This document shows, in pieces, positions 1 through 4,691 of a stretch of DNA of 7,433 nt. The position numbers and the translations under genes were made by a program. The stretch lies in contig JAFSBP010000008.1 of assembly GCA_017437205.1 (NCBI GenBank), forward strand, positions 1-7,433. The letters are read 5' to 3'. This stretch comes from Lachnospiraceae bacterium (GTDB taxonomy: Bacteria > Bacillota > Clostridia > Lachnospirales > Lachnospiraceae). Below the pieces are notes generated by a model, which was not told the DNA's origin, searched no databases, and worked only from the letters and a program-made list of their open reading frames with translations. The number at the start of each line of letters is the position of its first letter. The stretch's first letter is position 1.

Positions 1-227
1 CGATTACCTACTATCGCGTCCAAACCGGAGCCTTCCGCATGAGGGAATACGCGGAGGATATGTTGGAAGAACTTGAGGAAGACGGTTTTCCTGCCTTCAT
101 CACCGTCGGCAGTGATGGGCTGTACCGGGTTCAGGTGGGCGCATTCAGGCAGATGGACAATGCAGTGCGCATGGAACGTCGCCTGAGAAATGCCGGTTAC
201 AATACCTTCATTACCACCACAGGCTGA
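1..227 (+). CDS. SPOR-domain protein, C-terminal fragment
   Basis: The reading frame is open from the left edge (first whole codon at base 3), so the gene begins outside the window and about 74 residues are visible. They form one SPOR domain: two related halves each open with a Y-R-V-Q-x-G-A-F-R motif (YRVQTGAFR and YRVQVGAFR), each followed by an acidic or charged helix and a short strand (GFPAFITV, GYNTFITT). SPOR domains are known to bind denuded glycan strands of peptidoglycan, and in Gram-positive spore formers they often sit at the end of N-acetylmuramoyl-L-alanine amidases or other wall hydrolases. The protein is therefore probably exported and acts at the cell wall, but the catalytic part is not in view and cannot be named. 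An internal ATG at 39 is not the start, since the first SPOR motif lies before it. The exonuclease gene follows after about 30 bases on the same strand. Confidence 0.85.
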   Translation, partial: ITYYRVQTGAFRMREYAEDMLEELEEDGFPAFITVGSDGLYRVQVGAFRQMDNAVRMERRLRNAGYNTFITTTG

Positions 228-241
228 TTAAGTACCTATAG

Positions 242-249
242 AAAGTGAG
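242..249 (+). promoter_or_regulatory. Ribosome binding site deciding the exonuclease start
   Basis: AAAGTGAG is a fair Shine-Dalgarno match ending 7 bases before the ATG at 257. The GTG at 245, which lies inside this element, has no purine-rich site at a suitable distance upstream. This favours ATG 257 as the start. Confidence 0.5.
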
Positions 250-256
250 TTTACCA

Positions 257-1384
257 ATGATCACACGACGCAAAATCATACCGGTCTCATTACCCGATGA
301 CCGACTGTTATTTCTCTTAAACCAGACCTTAAAGACCGAGCTTACCCTTGATCAATTTCTCTGGTTTGATATTGAGACCACCGGACTGTCCTCAAAACAC
401 TGTCCGCTTTATCTCATTGGCTGCGTCCGCAAGGAGCCCTGCGGGTTCGTGCGCTACCAATTTATGACTGAATCTGCAGATGACGAGGAAAATGTTCTCC
501 GGGCTTTCCTTTCTCTCTGCGACGAAGCGATGTGTCTGGTGCAGTTTAACGGCGACACGTTTGATGTGCCCTATGTGCGTGAGCGCTGCCACCAGCACGG
601 GCTTACGTGGTCTTCAGATCGCCTGATTCATCTGGATATGCTCAAAAAGATCCGCCCATGGAGAAATCTGCTGGGGCTTTCCGGCTGCCGCCAAAAGGAT
701 TTGGAAAAGTATCTTGGGATCTTTCGCGAAGACAAATATAACGGCGGAGAACTAATTCAGATTTACTACAGCTTTGAGCGCTTCCACCGCGATGACCTCT
801 ATGATCTTTTGATTCTCCACAACGGGGATGACATGGACGGAATGATGGAGCTTTGCCGACTGTTAGCAATCCCTCTTTTCTTCGACGGAGAGTTTTCTCT
901 GACGCAGATGGAAAAAGCTCGCTACGACGGTAACCTGCCCGGCGAGCTGATTCTCACCTGCACTCACGCTCTCCCCATCGCATTGCCCCGCACGATTGCT
1001 CTTTTATTCTCCGATAATGCATTGCGGGCGGAGGAAAACCGGCTGACCTTGCGCATTCCGATCTATCACGGCACGCTCAAACACTTTTATCCCAATTACC
1101 GGGACTACTACTATCTGCCGGATGAGGACTGTGCGATCCACAAAAGTGTTGGAGAGTTTGTGGACCGGGCACACCGGGTCAAGGCAACTGCTGCCACCTG
1201 CTACACAAAAATGACCGGCACCTTTTTGCGCCAGCCATCCGTCATTTACTCTCCCGCACTCTACGAGACACACAAGGGAAGCTCCGTCTTCTTCCCCTAC
1301 GAGGATGGATGTTTTTCCGATCCGGTCTTGTTCAACCAATATCTGCAGGGAATCATCTCTCTTGCAAAGTCAGGCAAGGAATGA
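257..1384 (+). CDS. YprB/MrfB-like DEDDh 3'-5' exonuclease (RNase H-like fold)
   Basis: The 375-residue product has the core of the RNase H-like exonucleases of the YprB family. The first metal-binding motif is F-D-I-E-T-T-G-L (Asp38, Glu40). A second motif is F-N-G-D-T-F-D-V-P (last Asp at 103). A late motif, L-I-L-H-N-G-D-D, falls near residue 190 and fits the third, His/Asp-containing motif. The remaining 180 or so residues are a C-terminal region without obvious catalytic motifs; the Bacillus YprB protein carries TPR-like helices there. B. subtilis YprB (MrfB, about 413 aa) acts with the helicase YprA (MrfA) in repair of mitomycin-type DNA damage. By homology this is a cytoplasmic DNA nuclease with a repair role, but substrate and partner are inferred. 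No yprA-like helicase lies next to it here: a SPOR gene precedes it and a convergent operon follows. ATG 257 is preferred over GTG 245, which would add four residues. Confidence 0.82.
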   Translation: MITRRKIIPVSLPDDRLLFLLNQTLKTELTLDQFLWFDIETTGLSSKHCPLYLIGCVRKEPCGFVRYQFMTESADDEENVLRAFLSLCDEAMCLVQFNGDTFDVPYVRERCHQHGLTWSSDRLIHLDMLKKIRPWRNLLGLSGCRQKDLEKYLGIFREDKYNGGELIQIYYSFERFHRDDLYDLLILHNGDDMDGMMELCRLLAIPLFFDGEFSLTQMEKARYDGNLPGELILTCTHALPIALPRTIALLFSDNALRAEENRLTLRIPIYHGTLKHFYPNYRDYYYLPDEDCAIHKSVGEFVDRAHRVKATAATCYTKMTGTFLRQPSVIYSPALYETHKGSSVFFPYEDGCFSDPVLFNQYLQGIISLAKSGKE

Positions 1385-1396
1385 TACAAAAAAGAA

Positions 1397-1423
1397 GCCG
1401 CCGATAGATCAGCTATTGGCGAC
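1397..1423. terminator. Two-way terminator between convergent genes
   Basis: Arms at 1397-1407 and 1413-1423 form an 11-bp stem with a 5-base loop; one pair is a mismatch and one a wobble, and they swap roles between the two strands. On the minus strand the stem is followed by TTCTTTTTT, a good U-tract. On the plus strand it is followed by the weaker TTTCTTC. It probably ends both the exonuclease transcript and the ABC/LytTR operon. The stop codon of the last operon gene (1413-1415) is the base of one arm at the loop. Confidence 0.75.
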
Positions 1424-1856
1424 TTTCTTCATTTCGATTCTTCTTTAATACTTCATTGACCTTTTCGGTATTTCTTTTAATAATTGAATAAATGACTGCC
1501 CAGATGGCCAGATAGCCAACAATAAAAATACCTGAGAAAACCAAAACGGGGGTCACTCCCCATTCCAGCCAATCGTTGAGCAGGTAGGTTACCAAATAGC
1601 TGATGTATAAAACGCCTCCGTGAATCAAAATTGCAACCATCAAAGGCAGCCGCTCAATCTGATAAACCACATTCATGCCTCCCGCAACAAATGCAAGGAC
1701 GGATAACGAAAAAATTCCAAGACAGACCTGATTTACAGTCAAAGTCTGAAGGACTCCATTGGCTTGCAAAATCAGATACAACACGGCCAAAACAATCGGA
1801 CCAAAACCGAACGCAACAAGACCCCGACGCCAAAACTCCAAAACATACTTTTTCAT
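1413..1856 (-). CDS. DUF3021 family membrane protein
   Basis: This 147-residue protein has a short basic N-terminus, four hydrophobic segments (about residues 12-31, 42-62, 68-92 and 100-125) and a charged cytoplasmic tail rich in Lys, Asn, Arg and Glu. Size, topology and its place directly after a LytTR gene match the DUF3021 family. In streptococcal LytTR regulatory systems a membrane protein encoded next to the regulator restrains it until a signal arrives. The same inhibitor/sensor role is inferred here, not seen. Its ATG overlaps the LytTR stop as ATGA. A full AAGGAGGT ribosome binding site (1867-1874) lies 10 bases upstream, inside the LytTR coding end, so coupled and efficient translation is expected. 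It is the last gene of a four-gene operon and its stop codon lies inside the terminator stem. Confidence 0.82.
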   Translation of the reverse strand: MKKYVLEFWRRGLVAFGFGPIVLAVLYLILQANGVLQTLTVNQVCLGIFSLSVLAFVAGGMNVVYQIERLPLMVAILIHGGVLYISYLVTYLLNDWLEWGVTPVLVFSGIFIVGYLAIWAVIYSIIKRNTEKVNEVLKKNRNEESRQ

Positions 1857-2296
1857 ATCCCCTCATACCTCCTTCTGATTTCCGCAAAGCATCGCCTGGA
1901 AACATATTCCCGATATCCGCATTGAAATATTGCATCCACACCGCCACTAAACGCCGCGTCAAAGCGCAGGATACGGTGTTCATTGGCCAGAGTAGATTTA
2001 TTAATTCGGATAAAATATGAGGGCAAACTATCCTCCAACTCGCGAAGCCTGCCTTGGATGCGGTATTTTCTTCCATCGGTATCAATCGCAATCACTTTTC
2101 TGTCAAGCACGGTGATGCATTCAATTTCCCCGAAAGAAAGCTTTCGAATCTCCTCATCCCTATACCCCATCATGCAGTCCGCGCCGGAATAGCTGCGGAC
2201 AAGATTTTCGATCTGTTCGGTCAGAGCGGAAGGTGCATGAACAACTGCAATGATTTCTTCTTCCCGCTCATTGTCGATAATGAGTTTATATTTCAT
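1853..2296 (-). CDS. LytTR family DNA-binding response regulator-like protein
   Basis: The 147-residue protein has a short N-terminal segment (about 1-45) and a C-terminal LytTR domain (about 48-147). Typical LytTR features are visible: the strand/turn V-I-A-I-D-T-D-G-R-K-Y-R-I-Q, then L-R-E-L-E-D-S-L, then F-I-R-I-N-K-S-T-L-A-N, a conserved stretch of the DNA-binding fold, and a basic C-terminal tail. There is no receiver (CheY-like) domain and so no phosphorylation site, which places it with the small stand-alone LytTR regulators paired with membrane proteins rather than with two-component regulators. LytTR proteins bind short direct repeats upstream of promoters; the likely target is its own operon, but I found no clear repeat there. 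The gene starts 12 bases after the permease stop. Its AAGGA ribosome site (2306-2310) overlaps that stop, and its own stop overlaps the DUF3021 start. Confidence 0.9.
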   Translation of the reverse strand: MKYKLIIDNEREEEIIAVVHAPSALTEQIENLVRSYSGADCMMGYRDEEIRKLSFGEIECITVLDRKVIAIDTDGRKYRIQGRLRELEDSLPSYFIRINKSTLANEHRILRFDAAFSGGVDAIFQCGYREYVSRRCFAEIRRRYEGI

Positions 2297-2308
2297 CGCC
2301 TTAAATCC

Positions 2309-3040
2309 TTACTGTTTTTTCATCTGCCCGAGGAAACAAAAGCACGCAGCCGCCGTTGTAACTACGCTGTAAAGAATTACCGGCAGAAAGTGCAAAGCTG
2401 CAGCCTCGAAATTTCCACTGAATAACGCCTTTTCCATTTCTACTGCGTGAACAAAGGGAAGTGCATGGGCAATTTTTTCGAAAATTCCGCCCACAAGATT
2501 CAAATCGAACCAAACGCCCGAAAGCCACGCGGAAAGATTGGTAAGCAAAGCACCGCAAATACCGCCGACCTGCTTAACACCGAACACGCTTCCGCACAAA
2601 AGCCCCAGTGCAATATTGAAAATCGCCATAGGAATGATCCCTATGATAGCATAGACAATGTTTACGCTAGCCGTCAGGCCCAACGGAATTGCAACCAAAT
2701 AACAGATTGCAGTCTGTCCGAGAGCGATGGGCAAAATCGGAAGCATATACCCAAGGATAAAATCAACTCCCGTAAGCGGTGTGGCGTACAATCTCTGCAA
2801 GAGGGCGCTTTCGCGATCTTTGGCAATCAGCGTTGCTGAAAATAATGTCATGAACGACAGGCCGAATACGGTAATTCCCGGAGTCAGTGTGTCGATTTCA
2901 AACAGGCTCACCGGAATGTTTGCCTGCATGCTACTTAGAAGCAACAGTAACACCAACGGAAATCCCAGACCGAAACCAAGATTAATCGGATCTCGCAAAA
3001 TTTCTTTCGCACATCGTTTGGCAAATGTTATTATTCTCAT
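2309..3040 (-). CDS. ABC-2 type transporter permease
   Basis: The product is 243 residues, the usual size for a half-transporter permease of the ABC-2 type used in drug, lantibiotic or polysaccharide export. About six hydrophobic segments are visible, near residues 22-38, 52-72, 95-120, 125-150, 160-178 and 219-240. Between the second and third lies the cytoplasmic stretch K-D-R-E-S-A-L-L-Q-R-L-Y-A-T-P-L, the charged element of ABC-2 permeases that is thought to contact the ATPase. The start is supported by a perfect AAGGAGG (3048-3054) 7 bases upstream and by the ATGA overlap with the ATPase gene. It presumably works as a homodimer with two copies of the ATPase encoded just upstream. The substrate cannot be read from the sequence; export is inferred from the ABC-2 family and the lack of a solute-binding protein gene. 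Confidence 0.9.
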   Translation of the reverse strand: MRIITFAKRCAKEILRDPINLGFGLGFPLVLLLLLSSMQANIPVSLFEIDTLTPGITVFGLSFMTLFSATLIAKDRESALLQRLYATPLTGVDFILGYMLPILPIALGQTAICYLVAIPLGLTASVNIVYAIIGIIPMAIFNIALGLLCGSVFGVKQVGGICGALLTNLSAWLSGVWFDLNLVGGIFEKIAHALPFVHAVEMEKALFSGNFEAAALHFLPVILYSVVTTAAACFCFLGQMKKQ

Positions 3041-3765
3041 ACCGCAGCCTCCTTCACAATCGAAACGAAAGCCGTTTCAAAATCATTGGTTCCGGCCGCC
3101 ACATTCAATTCTTCCACCGTCCCTACGGAAAGGAGACGACCTTCCTTCATAATACCGATGCGGTCGGAAAGATTCTCCGCTTCCTCCATATAATGTGTGG
3201 TCAGGATAATCGTTATCTTGCCTTTCAGTGAGCGAATCACGTCCCAAAGATCGTGCCTTGCAATGACATCCAGACCAAGGGTTGGTTCATCCAAAAACAG
3301 AATTTCAGGTTCACTGATCAGCGCCATCGCAATACTGACACGGCGTTTAAAGCCGCCGGATAACTTGCCGGCTTTCCTTTGTAAAACCGCTCCCAGGTCG
3401 AATTGACCGGAAAGTTCTCTGATCTTCGCTTTCGTTTTTTCTTTGGGGAATCCGTGAATGCCACAAATCAGCTTCAGATTTTCTTCCACGGAAAGGTTCA
3501 AAGCAACTGCGGTCTCCTGCGGAGACACACCGATCAGCCGCTTTACCAGTTCCGGTTCCTTTATAATACTGTGACCGCCTACAATGGCATCTCCGTCTGT
3601 GGGCTTCGTCAGACAGGAAAGCATTTTGACGGTTGTGGTTTTTCCTGCACCATTAACACCAAGCATGGAAAATAATTCGCCCTGCCGGATTTCTAAATTG
3701 AGTTTGTCCACAGCAGTTAAATTTTTGTACCGCTTGACAAGCTCTATTGTCCTAATTGCCTGCAT
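3037..3765 (-). CDS. ABC transporter ATP-binding protein
   Basis: All ABC ATPase landmarks are present in the 242-residue protein: Walker A G-V-N-G-A-G-K-T-T (about 36-44), Q-loop Gln83 in S-P-Q-E-T-A, signature L-S-G-G-F-K-R-R (135-142), Walker B I-L-F-L-D-E-P (155-161, Glu160 catalytic), D-loop L-G-L-D (163-166) and H-loop His191 in T-T-H-Y-M-E-E-A. The L-S-G-G-F-K-R-R form and the T-T-H-Y-M-E-E-A stretch are typical of the CcmA/DrrA/NatA-like exporter group. It should couple ATP hydrolysis to the permease encoded next, with which it overlaps by four bases. It is the first gene of the operon that continues with permease, LytTR regulator and DUF3021 protein. ATG 3765 is supported by TGGAGG at 3775-3780, 9 bases upstream. 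Confidence 0.95.
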   Translation of the reverse strand: MQAIRTIELVKRYKNLTAVDKLNLEIRQGELFSMLGVNGAGKTTTVKMLSCLTKPTDGDAIVGGHSIIKEPELVKRLIGVSPQETAVALNLSVEENLKLICGIHGFPKEKTKAKIRELSGQFDLGAVLQRKAGKLSGGFKRRVSIAMALISEPEILFLDEPTLGLDVIARHDLWDVIRSLKGKITIILTTHYMEEAENLSDRIGIMKEGRLLSVGTVEELNVAAGTNDFETAFVSIVKEAAV

Positions 3766-3775
3766 TTATACTGTC

Positions 3776-3819
3776 CTCCATTTTTTAATGTAACACCATC
3801 ATAGCAAATTAAAATGGAG
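3776..3819. repeat. Inverted repeat bracketing the operon -10 box and ribosome site
   Basis: CTCCATTTT at 3776-3784 and AAAATGGAG at 3811-3819 are perfect 9-base inverted copies separated by 26 bases. The right arm lies upstream of the -10 box. The left arm contains most of the TGGAGG ribosome binding site of the ABC ATPase gene. In a transcript reading in from upstream the arms could pair and hide the ribosome site; a transcript starting at the local promoter would lack the first arm. It could equally be a DNA operator. Confidence 0.5.
3798..3806 (-). promoter_or_regulatory. Extended -10 promoter of the ABC/LytTR operon
   Basis: On the minus strand the sequence reads TGCTATGAT, an extended -10 (TGn plus TATGAT), about 33 bases upstream of the first gene's ATG. 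No good -35 hexamer is found 16-18 bases further up (AACATT or a close neighbour), so the promoter probably depends on the extended -10 or on an activator such as the LytTR protein of the same operon. Confidence 0.6.
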
Positions 3820-3845
3820 AAATGTTGCTTTTTGTCTGTTCGGTC

Positions 3846-3885
3846 GATTCCGGTGTCTCATCGGTTAAAAAAAGACACCGGAATC
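3846..3885. repeat. Third arm next to the terminator, alternative hairpin
   Basis: GATTCCGGTGTC at 3846-3857 is a perfect 12-base inverted copy of GACACCGGAATC at 3874-3885, which is also one arm of the terminator stem. Three related arms therefore lie within 52 bases, and the middle one can pair with either neighbour. The alternative hairpin has a 16-base loop that contains the T-tract. Confidence 0.75.
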
Positions 3886-3897
3886 ACTTCCGGTGTC
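3867..3897 (-). terminator. Intrinsic terminator of the zinc-ribbon gene
   Basis: The stem arms 3888-3897 and 3874-3883 are a perfect 10-base inverted repeat (GACACCGGAA pairing with TTCCGGTGTC) with a 4-base loop, followed on the minus strand by seven T residues (3873-3867). It starts about 11 bases after the zinc-ribbon stop codon and should insulate the ABC operon from that gene. Confidence 0.93.
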
Positions 3898-3908
3898 CGC
3901 CTAATCTT

Positions 3909-4370
3909 TTACTCAAACTTTGTTCCGCACTCAGGACAGAACGCTACGTCCAGCGCCAGTTCCTTGCCGCAGTTTACACACACCTTCACTTCAGGTGCAG
4001 GAGCTTCCTCCACAACAGGCTCCGGCTTCTTCATCTGTGCGCCGCACTTGTCACAGAAATTGCTGGTCAACGGAACCTCTGCTCCGCATGCTTCACAGAT
4101 CGCAATGTTCTTCAGTTCTCTGATCTTTGCGTTGTTCGTCTCAATCGCTGCCTTCAGCTCCTCGATCTGCTGAAGCTTTTGTCCAACGATCTCATCCTCA
4201 GCAAGCAGATTGTTTGCAACCACATACTCACCGATCTGATTGGAAACAGTAGTGATTTCTGCCTCCAGACTGTTGTTGTTCAGGGTCAGCTTGGTGATTT
4301 CCGCAACTTCCTTACTCTTGTTCACTGCGGACTGAGTCATCTTACTGAATTTTTCTCCCCATCCTGCCAT
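3909..4370 (-). CDS. Double zinc-ribbon protein with coiled-coil N-terminus
   Basis: The start is placed at ATG 4370, not the further upstream ATG 4403, because GGAGG (4379-4383) lies 8 bases before it. The product is 153 residues. Residues 1-30 (M-A-G-W-G-E-K-F-S-K-M onward) are amphipathic, residues about 35-88 look like a coiled coil, and two four-cysteine zinc ribbons follow: Cys92, 95, 106, 109 and Cys131, 134, 145, 148. A Pro/Glu/Val-rich linker (115-128) joins the ribbons. There is no signal peptide or membrane segment, so it is probably cytoplasmic. Small proteins with this layout are common in Clostridia and have no settled function; the ribbons could bind protein or nucleic acid. 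It is a single-gene unit with its own promoter and a strong terminator. Confidence 0.82.
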   Translation of the reverse strand: MAGWGEKFSKMTQSAVNKSKEVAEITKLTLNNNSLEAEITTVSNQIGEYVVANNLLAEDEIVGQKLQQIEELKAAIETNNAKIRELKNIAICEACGAEVPLTSNFCDKCGAQMKKPEPVVEEAPAPEVKVCVNCGKELALDVAFCPECGTKFE

Positions 4371-4378
4371 ATGTACAT

Positions 4379-4383
4379 CCTCC
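4379..4383 (-). promoter_or_regulatory. Ribosome binding site setting the zinc-ribbon start
   Basis: GGAGG on the minus strand sits 8 bases before ATG 4370. The longer frame from ATG 4403 would place this site inside the coding region and has no comparable site of its own, so the longer start is unlikely. Confidence 0.85.
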
Positions 4384-4444
4384 AATCTTTCTGCCCTTTT
4401 CAAGCATCGTTTCTTTCAGATAATAAAAAATCTGATTTATGTTT

Positions 4445-4473
4445 ATCATAGCAGAACAATTGTGTTTTTGCAA
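4445..4473 (-). promoter_or_regulatory. Promoter of the zinc-ribbon gene
   Basis: Minus strand: -35 TTGCAA (4468-4473), a 17-base spacer and -10 TATGAT (4445-4450) with an extended TGC in front. The untranslated leader before ATG 4370 is about 68 bases and holds a small hairpin (TCAGAT pairing with ATCTGA). The -10 block TGCTATGAT is identical to that of the ABC operon. Confidence 0.82.
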
Positions 4474-4482
4474 TGAGAAAAG

Positions 4483-4515
4483 AAAAAAATCCTCTGCAAT
4501 CTCCTGCAAAGGATT
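4483..4515 (-). terminator. Intrinsic terminator of tRNA-Pro
   Basis: Arms 4505-4515 and 4488-4498 form an 11-bp stem with one G-U pair and a 6-base loop, followed on the minus strand by a run of T residues (4489-4483, starting within the stem base). It begins 7 bases after the tRNA end. Confidence 0.92.
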
Positions 4516-4521
4516 TCCTCG

Positions 4522-4595
4522 TCGGGGCGACAGGATTTGAACCTGCGACCTCTCGGTCCCTAACCGAACGCTCTACCAAGCTGAGCCACGCCCCG
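4522..4595 (-). tRNA. tRNA-Pro, anticodon AGG
   Basis: A 74-base cloverleaf folds on the minus strand. The acceptor stem is CGGGGCG with CGCCCCG, including the C1-G72 pair typical of bacterial tRNA-Pro, with discriminator A73. The D stem is GCTC/GAGC, the anticodon stem TTCGG/CCGAG, and the T arm GCAGG-TTCAAAT-CCTGT. The anticodon loop TTAGGGA gives anticodon AGG (4559-4561), which reads CCU and, if A34 becomes inosine, also CCC and CCA. The 3' CCA is not encoded (CGA follows A73), so CCA addition by the nucleotidyltransferase is required. The gene has its own consensus promoter and terminator and is a single-tRNA unit. Confidence 0.96.
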
Positions 4596-4617
4596 AATCA
4601 ATTTTGTGTTCTTTCTC

Positions 4618-4652
4618 TTGACCACGCAGGCTATTATAACCTGCATGGTCAA
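4618..4652. repeat. 13-base palindrome around the tRNA-Pro -10 box
   Basis: TTGACCACGCAGG (4618-4630) and CCTGCATGGTCAA (4640-4652) are inverted copies with one mismatch out of 13. The 9-base centre holds the -10 hexamer TATAAT. The right arm fills most of the -35 to -10 spacer and the left arm covers the expected transcription start. The geometry suits an operator for a dimeric repressor. Since only one arm is transcribed from this promoter, it is not an RNA hairpin of the tRNA transcript. Confidence 0.7.
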
Positions 4653-4661
4653 CTTTGTCAA
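4633..4661 (-). promoter_or_regulatory. Full consensus sigma-A promoter of tRNA-Pro
   Basis: Minus strand: -35 TTGACA (4656-4661), exactly 17 bases of spacer, -10 TATAAT (4633-4638). All 12 hexamer bases match the consensus. The expected start is near 4626, about 30 bases before the mature tRNA 5' end. Confidence 0.95.
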
Positions 4662-4691
4662 GAACTTTTTTTACAATTTTTCGATTTTATT

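Noticed and set aside
642..869. Minus-strand open frames inside the exonuclease gene (also 392-598 and 1004-1339)
   Set aside because: They lie fully opposite a well-supported gene, have no ribosome sites of note, and read as antisense low-information proteins.
1654..2091. A 145-residue minus-strand frame overlapping the LytTR and DUF3021 genes
   Set aside because: It overlaps two recognised genes in another frame and its Cys/Arg-rich product resembles nothing known to me.
3766..3860. LytTR-type direct repeats upstream of the ABC operon
   Set aside because: I looked for paired GTT-centred 9-base repeats spaced by about one or two helical turns and found no convincing pair.
4371..4403. Upstream ATG giving an 11-residue longer zinc-ribbon protein
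   Set aside because: The GGAGG at 4379-4383 fits ATG 4370 and the added residues include the ribosome site itself.
3822..4451. A 209-residue plus-strand frame opposite the zinc-ribbon gene
   Set aside because: It is a mirror of the zinc-ribbon coding region and crosses a strong terminator and promoter of the other strand.
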